In this document: in pieces, positions 7,137-12,409 of the stretch
Numbering within the stretch: the stretch's first letter is position 1
How the letters are laid out: every line of letters starts with the position of its first letter
Assembly: GCA_020025735.1 (NCBI GenBank)
Contig: JAHHRP010000045.1
Span: 1 to 12,415, forward strand
DNA: 12,415 nucleotides
DNA from: Evtepia sp.
Lineage (GTDB): Bacteria > Bacillota > Clostridia > Oscillospirales > Oscillospiraceae
Direction of reading: 5' to 3'
The notes under the pieces: model-generated
The model's database searches: none
What the model was told of the DNA's origin: nothing
What the model saw: only the letters and a program-made list of their open reading frames with translations
Program-made: the position numbers and the translations under genes

Positions 7137-7159
7137 TGGGGAAGCCATTGACATCCCCA
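7137..7159. promoter_or_regulatory. Inverted repeat straddling the scfA -35 element (possible operator)
   Basis: TGGGGA (7137-7142) and TCCCCA (7154-7159) form a 6-bp inverted repeat whose 11-base spacer contains the -35 hexamer of the scfA promoter. A third TGGGGA copy is at 7103-7108. The arrangement is what a repressor or activator site would look like, but no known regulator motif was recognised. Confidence 0.3.
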
Positions 7160-7176
7160 AGAAAGTACATTATAAT
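7148..7176 (+). promoter_or_regulatory. Perfect-consensus sigma-A promoter of scfA
   Basis: TTGACA (7148-7153), a 17-base spacer and TATAAT (7171-7176) match the housekeeping consensus exactly. The implied leader is about 45-50 nt before the scfA start at 7230. It is the strongest-looking promoter in the window and suggests abundant transcription of the peptide gene. Confidence 0.9.
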
Positions 7177-7210
7177 ATTTCTGATTTCTGACGCTATCCC
7201 CCTGAGAGGG

Positions 7211-7229
7211 GAGGAAAGGAGGGTTCCTC
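7211..7229 (+). promoter_or_regulatory. Hairpin with the scfA Shine-Dalgarno sequence in its loop
   Basis: GAGGAA (7211-7216) can pair with TTCCTC (7224-7229), leaving AGGAGGG (7217-7223), the ribosome binding site, as the loop directly before ATG 7230. An upstream stem, TCCCC (7197-7201) with GGGGA (7208-7212), shares two bases with it, so the two helices are mutually exclusive. The RBS also decides the scfA start codon. Confidence 0.45.
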
Positions 7230-7376
7230 ATGAAGAGAATCCAGACCCTGGAGACCCGGGACCTGGCCAAGAGCCTGAAGACCGGCGGCTGCGGCGAATG
7301 CCAGACCTCCTGCCAGTCTGCCTGCAAGACCTCCTGCGGCCTTGCCAACCAGCAGTGCGAGAACTCCAATCGCTAA
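7230..7376 (+). CDS. scfA: Six-cysteine ranthipeptide precursor SCIFF
   Basis: A 48-residue precursor peptide (six Cys in forty-five residues, SCIFF family), a ribosomally made peptide modified by the radical SAM enzyme encoded next. The leader part MKRIQTLETRDLAKSLKTGG is followed by the cysteine core with Cys21, 24, 28, 32, 36 and 43. The segment GCGECQTSCQSACKTSC (20-36) is the near-invariant family signature. The strong AAAGGAGG (7215-7222) lies 7 bases before ATG, and a consensus promoter lies upstream. Residue 37 after this signature is Gly; in the characterised Thermoanaerobacter homologue Tte1186a the crosslinked acceptor is a Thr at the equivalent spacing (Cys32-Thr37). No export signal is evident. 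The biological role of SCIFF peptides is not settled; involvement in signalling or population behaviour has been proposed for ranthipeptides. Family assignment is secure from the peptide plus its maturase. Confidence 0.96.
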   Translation: MKRIQTLETRDLAKSLKTGGCGECQTSCQSACKTSCGLANQQCENSNR

Positions 7377-7400
7377 GAGAAGCTGACACACGAGGAAAGC

Positions 7401-7437
7401 TGCCGCCTGATCGGACCCGATCAAGCGGCACTTTTTT
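7401..7437 (+). terminator. Terminator/attenuator between scfA and scfB
   Basis: A 30-nt hairpin (7401-7430) has two 14-base arms (TGCCGCCTGATCGG and CCGATCAAGCGGCA, one C-A mismatch) and is followed by C and six T residues (7432-7437). It stands between the peptide and its maturase. No new promoter is obvious before scfB, so partial readthrough is the likely route to maturase expression. Confidence 0.85.
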
Positions 7438-7463
7438 CATTCAATGGAAGTGAGACAAAAGAT

Positions 7464-8843
7464 ATGATCCATCAATATAAGCTCAACGGCTATAACATTG
7501 TGCTGGATGTTTACAGCGGCGCGGTCCACCTGGTGGATGACGTGGCTTATGACATCATTGCGCTGTTCCAGACCACCCCTCAGGAGGAGATTGTGTCCCA
7601 GATGCTGGCCAAGTACGGCCACCGGGACGATGTGACCGAAGGGGAAATTCGGGATTGTTTGGCAGACATCCAGGCCCTCAAGGATGGGGGGAAACTCTTT
7701 GCCCAAGACCTGTGGAAAGACGTGGAGCAGGAGGCATTCCAGCACACGAAACCTGTGTTGAAAGCCATGTGCCTGCATGTGGCCCACACCTGCAACCTCA
7801 ACTGTGACTATTGTTTTGCCAGCCAAGGCAACTACCATGGGGATCGGGCGCTGATGTCCTTTGAAGTAGGGAAACAGGCCCTGGATTTCCTGATTGCCCA
7901 CTCTGGCAGCCGTGTCAACCTGGAGGTAGATTTCTTTGGGGGCGAGCCGCTCATGAACTGGCAGGTGGTGAAGGACCTGGTGGCCTATGCCCGCACCCAG
8001 GAGCCAGCCCACCATAAAAAATTTCGCTTTACCCTCACCACCAATGGGATGCTCCTGAACGATGAAGTGACGGATTTTTGCAACAGAGAGATGCACAACG
8101 TGGTTTTGAGTCTGGATGGTCGTAAGGAGATCCATGACCGGTTACGGAAGAATCTGGCTGGCGTGGGCAGCTACGACATCATCGTGCCAAAGTTCCAGCG
8201 TTTTGTGCAGCAGCGTGGGGATCGGGACTATTATATGCGGGGCACCTTTACCCATGAGAATGTGGACTTTACCAAGGACATTCTCCACATGGCAGATTTG
8301 GGTTTTACGGAACTGAGTATGGAGCCTGTGGTCAGCCCGCCTGGTGAGCCTTGGGCGCTGACCCAGGAGGACTTGCCCAAACTATTCCAGCAATATGAAC
8401 TGCTGGCCCAGGAAATGCTGAAACGGGAGGAAGAGGGACGCCCCATCACCTTTTATCATTACATGCTGGATTTGGAAGGGGGGCCTTGCCTGCACAAGCG
8501 GATGTCTGGCTGTGGTTCGGGTACCGAGTATCTGGCAGTGACACCCTGGGGAGAGCTTTTTCCATGTCATCAGTTTGTGAATGACCCGGCCTATTCCATG
8601 GGGGATGTATGGCAGGGGATTACCAACCCCCAGTTGGGAGAGAAATTCCACCGCTGTAACGTGGTAGCAAATCCTGACTGTCGGGACTGTTGGGCACGGC
8701 TCTACTGCGCTGGCGGCTGTGCGGCCAATGCCTACCACGCCAGTGGGGACATCAATGGCACTTATGAGTATGGCTGCCAGCTGTTCAAAAAGCGCATTGA
8801 ATGTGCGATCATGATGAAGGCGGCACAAGCCCAGAAGGAATAA
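7464..8843 (+). CDS. scfB: Radical SAM/SPASM maturase of SCIFF (thioether-forming)
   Basis: A 459-residue radical SAM enzyme that forms a sulfur-to-carbon thioether crosslink in the SCIFF peptide (characterised relatives: CteB, Tte1186). The N-terminal MIHQYKLNGYNIVLDVYSGAVHLVDD and the following roughly 90 residues fit the peptide-recognition (RRE-like) region of this family. The radical SAM motif is Cys110-X3-Cys114-X2-Cys117 (CNLNCDYC), and FFGGEPLMNW (157-166) is the GGE SAM-binding motif. The C-terminal SPASM part carries Cys342, 350, 368, 398, 406, 409, 415, 419, 438 and 447, enough for two auxiliary [4Fe-4S] clusters, as in CteB. The RBS is weak (GGAAGTGAG about 10 bases before ATG), so the enzyme is probably made in much smaller amounts than the peptide. 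It lies 87 bases after scfA, beyond a terminator. Confidence 0.97.
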   Translation: MIHQYKLNGYNIVLDVYSGAVHLVDDVAYDIIALFQTTPQEEIVSQMLAKYGHRDDVTEGEIRDCLADIQALKDGGKLFAQDLWKDVEQEAFQHTKPVLKAMCLHVAHTCNLNCDYCFASQGNYHGDRALMSFEVGKQALDFLIAHSGSRVNLEVDFFGGEPLMNWQVVKDLVAYARTQEPAHHKKFRFTLTTNGMLLNDEVTDFCNREMHNVVLSLDGRKEIHDRLRKNLAGVGSYDIIVPKFQRFVQQRGDRDYYMRGTFTHENVDFTKDILHMADLGFTELSMEPVVSPPGEPWALTQEDLPKLFQQYELLAQEMLKREEEGRPITFYHYMLDLEGGPCLHKRMSGCGSGTEYLAVTPWGELFPCHQFVNDPAYSMGDVWQGITNPQLGEKFHRCNVVANPDCRDCWARLYCAGGCAANAYHASGDINGTYEYGCQLFKKRIECAIMMKAAQAQKE

Positions 8844-8859
8844 ACGGAGGAAAGATACT

Positions 8860-9066
8860 ATGGAACAGAAGAAAGTGACCTACACGGGCTTGGACACCAA
8901 CGATGTGACCGAGCAGATGGAGCGAGGCAATAAAACAATGGCAGAAAAGGGTTGGCGGGAATATCGGGCAGATATGCTTTCTTCCTCCACAGTCCGGGTG
9001 ACTTATATCCGGGGAGAAGTGGAGGAAGAGGACGAGTTTATCCAGGTGGAAGACGAAGATATGTAA
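8860..9066 (+). CDS. Small acidic protein of unknown function, scfB-linked
   Basis: A 68-residue protein I do not recognise. GGAGG (8846-8850) lies 9 bases before the ATG, and the start is only 17 bases after the scfB stop, so co-transcription with the maturase is very likely. The middle (GWREYRADMLSSSTVRVTYIRGEV, within 31-54) reads like a compact folded domain with beta strands. The last 16 residues are strongly acidic (EVEEEDEFIQ then VEDEDM). There is no cysteine, no signal peptide and no membrane span. Its position after scfB could mean a role connected with SCIFF biology, but that is inference from location only. The same frame remains open beyond its TAA stop into the next membrane peptide. 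Confidence 0.75.
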   Translation: MEQKKVTYTGLDTNDVTEQMERGNKTMAEKGWREYRADMLSSSTVRVTYIRGEVEEEDEFIQVEDEDM

Positions 9067-9111
9067 TGGTTCGTGGTGCTTCTGCTGCCGCACTGGGGAA
9101 AGGAACGGAAG

Positions 9112-9189
9112 ATGGTGATTGGGTTAATTGTCGGCATTGTGTTCATTGCTGGCGTACTCTATTTCCAGAACAAAAATAAAGACGAATGA
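9112..9189 (+). CDS. Single-span membrane micropeptide (25 residues)
   Basis: A 25-residue open frame beginning MVIGLIVGIVFIAGVLYF and ending QNKNKDE: one transmembrane helix followed by a short charged tail, with no cleavage site. AAAGGA (about 9099-9104) lies some 7-8 bases before ATG 9112. Its stop overlaps the start of the next gene as ATGA (9186-9189), the usual form of translational coupling. It is in the same frame as the preceding 68-residue gene. A GTG at 9073 is an alternative start that would add 13 residues, including a second hydrophobic patch. It may be a true small membrane protein or mainly a coupling leader for the DUF218 gene. No function can be assigned. Confidence 0.5.
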   Translation: MVIGLIVGIVFIAGVLYFQNKNKDE

Positions 9190-9848
9190 GTAAGACGAAA
9201 CGGATTCTGCGCCGGCTCTTGATTGTGTTGGGCATTCTGTGTGTGACGTTGCTGGTGGCGTTGCTGGTGCCAAGTAGCTATGTGGTTCTGTCCACCCAAA
9301 GCCGGGTGCTTACGTTGGAGGATACGCTGCCAGAGGAGGTGGACTGTATCCTGGTTTTGGGCTGTGGGGTCTATTCTGACGGTAGTCCCACGCCCATGCT
9401 GGCAGATCGGCTGACCCGAGGGACGGAGCTGTATCAGGCAGGTTGGGCGAAGAAGGTTCTCATGTCTGGGGACAATCGGAGTCAGTACTATAATGAGTTG
9501 GCCACCATGCACCGGGTAGCCAAAGAGAAGGGGATTCCCAACCAGGACATTGTGCTGGATTATGCGGGGCTGTCTACTTATGACAGTATGTACCGTGCGC
9601 GGGACATTTTTGGCGTAAAGAAAGTGGTCATTGTTACCCAGGAGTACCATCTTTACCGGGCCATCTATTTGGCGCGTGCGTTGGGGATGGAGGCTTGGGG
9701 CGTTGCGGCGGATGGTCAGAACTACCGCGGCCAGATCAAGCGGGATTTTCGGGAAATTCTGGCCAGAGATAAGGATATTCTTTCGGCTATTTTCCAGCCG
9801 AAGCCCACATACTTAGGGGACCCAGAGGAGTTGACGGGCGCTTCCTGA
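9186..9848 (+). CDS. DUF218 (SanA/YdcF/ElyC-like) membrane-anchored protein
   Basis: A 220-residue protein with a basic N-terminus, one membrane span at about 11-33, and a DUF218 domain predicted outside the cytoplasmic membrane. Family landmarks: CILVLGCGVYSDGSPTPML (54-72), KVLMSGDN (90-97), the acidic/serine stretch LDYAGLSTYDSMYRAR (124-139) and VTQEYHLYRAIYLARALG (150-167), the usual HxxRAxxxA helix. Relatives such as SanA and ElyC affect envelope integrity and peptidoglycan metabolism in other bacteria, but the reaction is unknown. Translation is coupled to the upstream micropeptide by a 4-base overlap. It is the last gene of the series starting at scfA/scfB and is followed by a strong terminator. 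Confidence 0.88.
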   Translation: MSKTKRILRRLLIVLGILCVTLLVALLVPSSYVVLSTQSRVLTLEDTLPEEVDCILVLGCGVYSDGSPTPMLADRLTRGTELYQAGWAKKVLMSGDNRSQYYNELATMHRVAKEKGIPNQDIVLDYAGLSTYDSMYRARDIFGVKKVVIVTQEYHLYRAIYLARALGMEAWGVAADGQNYRGQIKRDFREILARDKDILSAIFQPKPTYLGDPEELTGAS

Positions 9849-9902
9849 GAACAGATGAAGCTCCCCATATAAAAGAAAAAAGACTTGGGACAAAGGAACG
9901 AC

Positions 9903-9939
9903 AAAGCGGCAGACAGAGGAGGCTCTGTCTGCCGCTTTT
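9903..9939 (+). terminator. Terminator after the scf/DUF218 gene series
   Basis: A perfect 16-bp stem (AAAGCGGCAGACAGAG, 9903-9918, with CTCTGTCTGCCGCTTT, 9923-9938), a GAGG loop and a TTTT end. The minus-strand gene at 9968-10831 ends 29 bases away, so the hairpin may serve both directions. A near copy occurs at 11112-11145. Confidence 0.88.
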
Positions 9940-9967
9940 AGCATGATAGTTTTTGAATCAATCGAAC

Positions 9968-10831
9968 TTAGAGTTTTATTAAGGGTTCCTTCATTAGCCG
10001 CTCAATTATCAGCTTCTGGATATCCATTTCTTTGGTCTTGTCAAAGTACGAACTTTGGGGATCGAACCAAGATCTCAAATAGATCTTATATTTTTCTCCA
10101 TATCCCCGTTCCTTCAAGAGGCTGTAAATATCTTCAACGCCCTGTCGAAATTCCTCCTCCACACCATGTACTTCGGAGAATACACGGTCGATTTCAGCAT
10201 AAATATCAGATGCCGTGGGGTCGATCAGCCAGGCGGAAGGGTCTTTTTCAGCAAATTTATTCTCCCCTAATATAGCTTTTAGATTGTAATCAACTCTCTC
10301 GTTGGAAAAAGATTCGCCGTATTGATACCCGTTAATATGGGTAATGCCATCTTGAAGGAACTGCTCTCTTCCCTTTTGAGCTTTCTCATAAGACTGAAGG
10401 ACACTTTGCATGGTCTGTCCCTCCGGCACAGAGGACTTTCCATCCAGAATATCCTGATAGCCTTGGATGGTTTGATCCCATTCCTGCAGCTGTTCCTTGA
10501 AGTCAGAAATTTCTTGCTCACGCCCTTCAGCTGTGGTTAAGTGCAGTCTGACAATAGTTAAACAAACTTCTAACAGCTCAGTTTGTGCTTCCTCCAATGG
10601 AGTAGCTTTGTCGGTTTTCACAAAGGTATCTTTGCGAATTTGTGCGGCCTTGGCCAGCTCTTCTAACCGTTCATCCCCTCTCTGCTTAGAGACGATCTGC
10701 TCTGAGATATTTTGAAGCGCGGTTTGGGGCTTTCCAGCAGGTGTTGAGAGACCAGAGTTTGCAGAAAACAGGGGATGCTTTTGTAAAATACTGTTATTTA
10801 GCAATGAAAATGATGCATTTGATAAATACAT
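9968..10831 (-). CDS. Unknown protein, helical/coiled-coil rich
   Basis: A 287-residue protein I do not recognise. There is no signal peptide or membrane span. Residues 1-30 (MYLSNASFSLLNNSILQ...) are Ser/Asn-rich and look flexible. Residues about 40-165 are strongly charged and helical, with heptad-like spacing (for example EEAQTELLEVCLTIVRLHL at 80-98 and the Gln/Glu-rich run 105-160), suggesting a coiled coil. Residues 200-287 form a second helical segment with WLIDPTASDIYAEIDRVFSE and a basic C-terminus. AGGAGG (10845-10840) lies 8 bases before the ATG, so it is probably expressed. The DNA is visibly richer in A+T, with different codon choice from the genes on its left, and the unit is bracketed by two nearly identical hairpins, which suggests acquisition. 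No function is proposed. Confidence 0.8.
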   Translation of the reverse strand: MYLSNASFSLLNNSILQKHPLFSANSGLSTPAGKPQTALQNISEQIVSKQRGDERLEELAKAAQIRKDTFVKTDKATPLEEAQTELLEVCLTIVRLHLTTAEGREQEISDFKEQLQEWDQTIQGYQDILDGKSSVPEGQTMQSVLQSYEKAQKGREQFLQDGITHINGYQYGESFSNERVDYNLKAILGENKFAEKDPSAWLIDPTASDIYAEIDRVFSEVHGVEEEFRQGVEDIYSLLKERGYGEKYKIYLRSWFDPQSSYFDKTKEMDIQKLIIERLMKEPLIKL

Positions 10832-10964
10832 GATACGATCCTCCTAAAATAGTTATCTTCCACCCCATTGACCATTGACGCAAATGCTGTTTCCAATGAT
10901 GTAATAGCTGAGTTGAAGTTGCGTAAGATATTTTAATAACCCTGTTCCTTCACACATTCCCCTC

Positions 10965-10994
10965 ATAATATCTCTTTACTTTATATATCGGCAA
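10965..10994 (-). promoter_or_regulatory. Possible promoter of the 287-residue gene
   Basis: Minus-strand TTGCCG (10994-10989) and TATTAT (10970-10965) with an 18-base spacer lie in an A/T-rich stretch about 135 bases before the start codon. The -35 match is poor and other A/T-rich hexamers are nearby, so this is only the best candidate. Confidence 0.35.
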
Positions 10995-11083
10995 AATTTA
11001 GAAAAAATTTATCATAGATTGCACTGATTTCCATTCCTGGAAAAAGAGACAAGATCATGGAATGATTTTCTAATCAGCGCGAC

Positions 11084-11103
11084 CAAAGAACCATGGTTCT
11101 TTG
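11084..11103. repeat. Perfect 20-bp palindrome
   Basis: CAAAGAACCATGGTTCTTTG reads identically on both strands. It lies 8 bases before the second CGGCAGACAGA hairpin. Neither side has a proper T-tract, so it could be a decayed terminator or a dimeric protein-binding site. Confidence 0.7.
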
Positions 11104-11111
11104 ACAGACTG

Positions 11112-11145
11112 AAACGGCAGACAGAAGAAGCTCTGTCTGCCGTTT
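11112..11145. repeat. Second copy of the CGGCAGACAGA terminator-like hairpin
   Basis: A perfect 14-bp stem (AAACGGCAGACAGA with TCTGTCTGCCGTTT, 6-base loop). It matches 30 of 34 bases of the hairpin at 9904-9937. Two of the four differences form a compensatory G-C to A-T change in the stem. The tail is only TTTG, so termination strength is doubtful. Minus-strand genes to its right could use it as a terminator. Confidence 0.75.
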
Positions 11146-11257
11146 GATACGATTAAGAGGAACAAATGTCCTTTGCCTTATCCTGGTTTGCAGGTGGTGT
11201 TCCAAAGCGCCCCCACAGGGAAGCCTTGCTCCCTCTTGTATATGTTTGAAGAGATGG

Positions 11258-11423
11258 TTACTTTCCGCGTTCAATATATTGAATGGCTCGGTCGATCAGT
11301 ATAGGGCATCAGCTGAAGCATTCGCTCTTTCATGGGAACACCGTCAATAGCGACCAGCACATCGCCTGGCAGCAATCCACAATTTTTACATTTTGTCTGC
11401 CAGACAACCAGCTGACCATCCAC
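11258..11423 (-). pseudogene. Probable frameshifted PDZ-like protein fragment
   Basis: Read on the minus strand from GTG 11423 (RBS GGAGG, 11435-11431, 7 bases before), the frame gives VDGQLVVWQTKCKNCG then LLPGDVLVAIDGVPMKERM, a run typical of the carboxylate-binding-loop side of PDZ domains (GLLPGDVLVAIDG). It stops at 11271 after a run that no longer looks protein-like. The +1 frame over the end reads ILIDRAIQYIERGK and stops at 11258, which looks like the proper C-terminus, so a single-base indel near 11300 probably broke the gene. The N-terminal part of a normal PDZ protein is absent. It follows the DUF4300 gene by 23 bases. Alternatives are a genuine 50-residue protein or a chance frame. 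Confidence 0.4.
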
Positions 11424-11446
11424 ATGCTGTCCTCCCTTCTTTCTTT

Positions 11447-12316
11447 TTACGGAAGAGGCTGATCGTTTTCCAGGACAATCGGGGGCAGTTCGGTTTCATC
11501 GCCATAGAGGTCTGTGCGGGCCAGCAAATACTGCTTCAGTTCGTCGCGGTTGTGGAACTTTGTTGCCTGGAATGGCAGCTGTGGCCCATATTTTTCCACG
11601 AATAGAAGCGCTCCCTCTGTGTCCAGCAAAACGCCGGTGTGACCGACAAAACGCACGTCGTCGAATGGCAAATGGAGGTAAACTGTAATGAGTGAGATGC
11701 CGTTGCCTTTTATAGAGAGCGCTCTCTCTTTCCAGGTGTTTTGGATGCGCTCAAGATGTGCCTCCACAGTGTCGGCACCGTCAAGAGGCACCCAGCTGAA
11801 GAGCGAAAGAAACGGATCTCGTTCTTCCTCCTTGAGAGAAAAGGGTGCATAGGTATCAATGGCTTCCACATCAAACATCAGAACAGTGTCATTGTCTATG
11901 TGGGTGCCGTTTGTATGGAGGAGATTCTTTATGAGCAGATAGCTGGCCAAACGACAATTTGCCTCAGGATAGAGCGAGCCGTCGTCCGCCTCTTTGCTTT
12001 TGATGGTCAGTCCGCTGTATGCAGTCTTTGTGTCTTTTAGGGGGAGAAATCCTTCTGGCAATGGGGAGGAAGTGACCCGGCCATTGAAGTCATCTGCCCA
12101 AGAAAGGAGGGTATCTGTTTGTTCTTTTGTAACACCGTGCTCTGCCAGGAGATCTGCGACCTCTTTCTGGGCAGAAGGATCTGTCAAGTTAGAGTATAAA
12201 ATTGGCGTGTTTGTGGAGGTGTCGCTGGGTGGGGATGCTGTCTGACCGTTGCTGCAGCCGACACATAAAAGGGCTGTGAACAGACATGCCACTGCTGCCG
12301 ACAAGTGTTTTCTCAT
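11447..12316 (-). CDS. DUF4300 family lipoprotein
   Basis: A 289-residue predicted lipoprotein. A basic N-terminus (MRKHL) and a hydrophobic core lead to LLCVGC, with Cys21 as the likely lipidated residue; the -3 residue is Cys, an unusual lipobox. A Ser/Thr/Pro-rich linker (22-38) follows, then a domain whose features fit DUF4300: ILYSNLTDPSAQKEV (39-53), NCRLASYLLIKNLL (120-133), PFLSLFSWVPLDGADTVEAHL (168-188), VRFVGHTGVLLDTEGALLFVEKYGPQLPFQATKF (221-254) and PPIVLENDQPL near the end. Cys121, His226 and Glu241 occur in the order seen in papain/NlpC-like enzymes. AGGAG (12328-12324) lies 7 bases before the ATG. It is expected at the outer face of the membrane. Function is unknown; enzyme activity is inference. 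Confidence 0.85.
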   Translation of the reverse strand: MRKHLSAAVACLFTALLCVGCSNGQTASPPSDTSTNTPILYSNLTDPSAQKEVADLLAEHGVTKEQTDTLLSWADDFNGRVTSSPLPEGFLPLKDTKTAYSGLTIKSKEADDGSLYPEANCRLASYLLIKNLLHTNGTHIDNDTVLMFDVEAIDTYAPFSLKEEERDPFLSLFSWVPLDGADTVEAHLERIQNTWKERALSIKGNGISLITVYLHLPFDDVRFVGHTGVLLDTEGALLFVEKYGPQLPFQATKFHNRDELKQYLLARTDLYGDETELPPIVLENDQPLP

Positions 12317-12372
12317 ACATAGACTCCTATTCTGTGTGTATATGAGTGATTGCTTTTGGTAGATAGGATTTT

Positions 12373-12409
12373 TACCATCTTGTTTTTATTGTATTTATAA
12401 ATACCATCT
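12373..12409. promoter_or_regulatory. Direct repeats and palindrome upstream of the DUF4300 gene
   Basis: TACCATCT occurs at 12373-12380 and 12402-12409 (29 bases apart). Between and overlapping them is a 14-bp perfect palindrome, GTATTTATAAATAC (12391-12404). The region is A/T-rich and 60-90 bases upstream of the start codon, so it likely contains the promoter and possibly operator sites. The window ends before a full -35/-10 pair can be judged. Confidence 0.4.

Larger units (their letters stand above)
10846..11257. other. Intergenic stretch without an intact gene
   Basis: About 410 bases with no convincing coding sequence on either strand. It holds the leader and possible promoter of the 287-residue gene, an A/T-rich patch (10960-11015), a tandem CATTGAC pair near 10865, a perfect 20-bp palindrome (11084-11103) and the second copy of the CGGCAGACAGA hairpin (11112-11145). 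Confidence 0.6.

Noticed and set aside
7437..8135. A 232-codon minus-strand frame opposite scfB
   Set aside because: It is an antisense shadow of a firmly identified gene, with no ribosome binding site or recognisable domain.
9066..9179. A 37-codon frame starting at TAATG, overlapping the stop of the 68-residue gene, with a short Cys/His cluster
   Set aside because: The overlapping hydrophobic 25-residue frame has a better ribosome binding site, a coherent transmembrane helix and ATGA coupling to the next gene. The 37-codon product looks random, though coupling by TAATG cannot be fully excluded.
11074..11274. A 66-codon minus-strand frame starting with TTG
   Set aside because: It lacks a ribosome binding site, runs straight through two perfect palindromes, and its sequence has no domain-like features.
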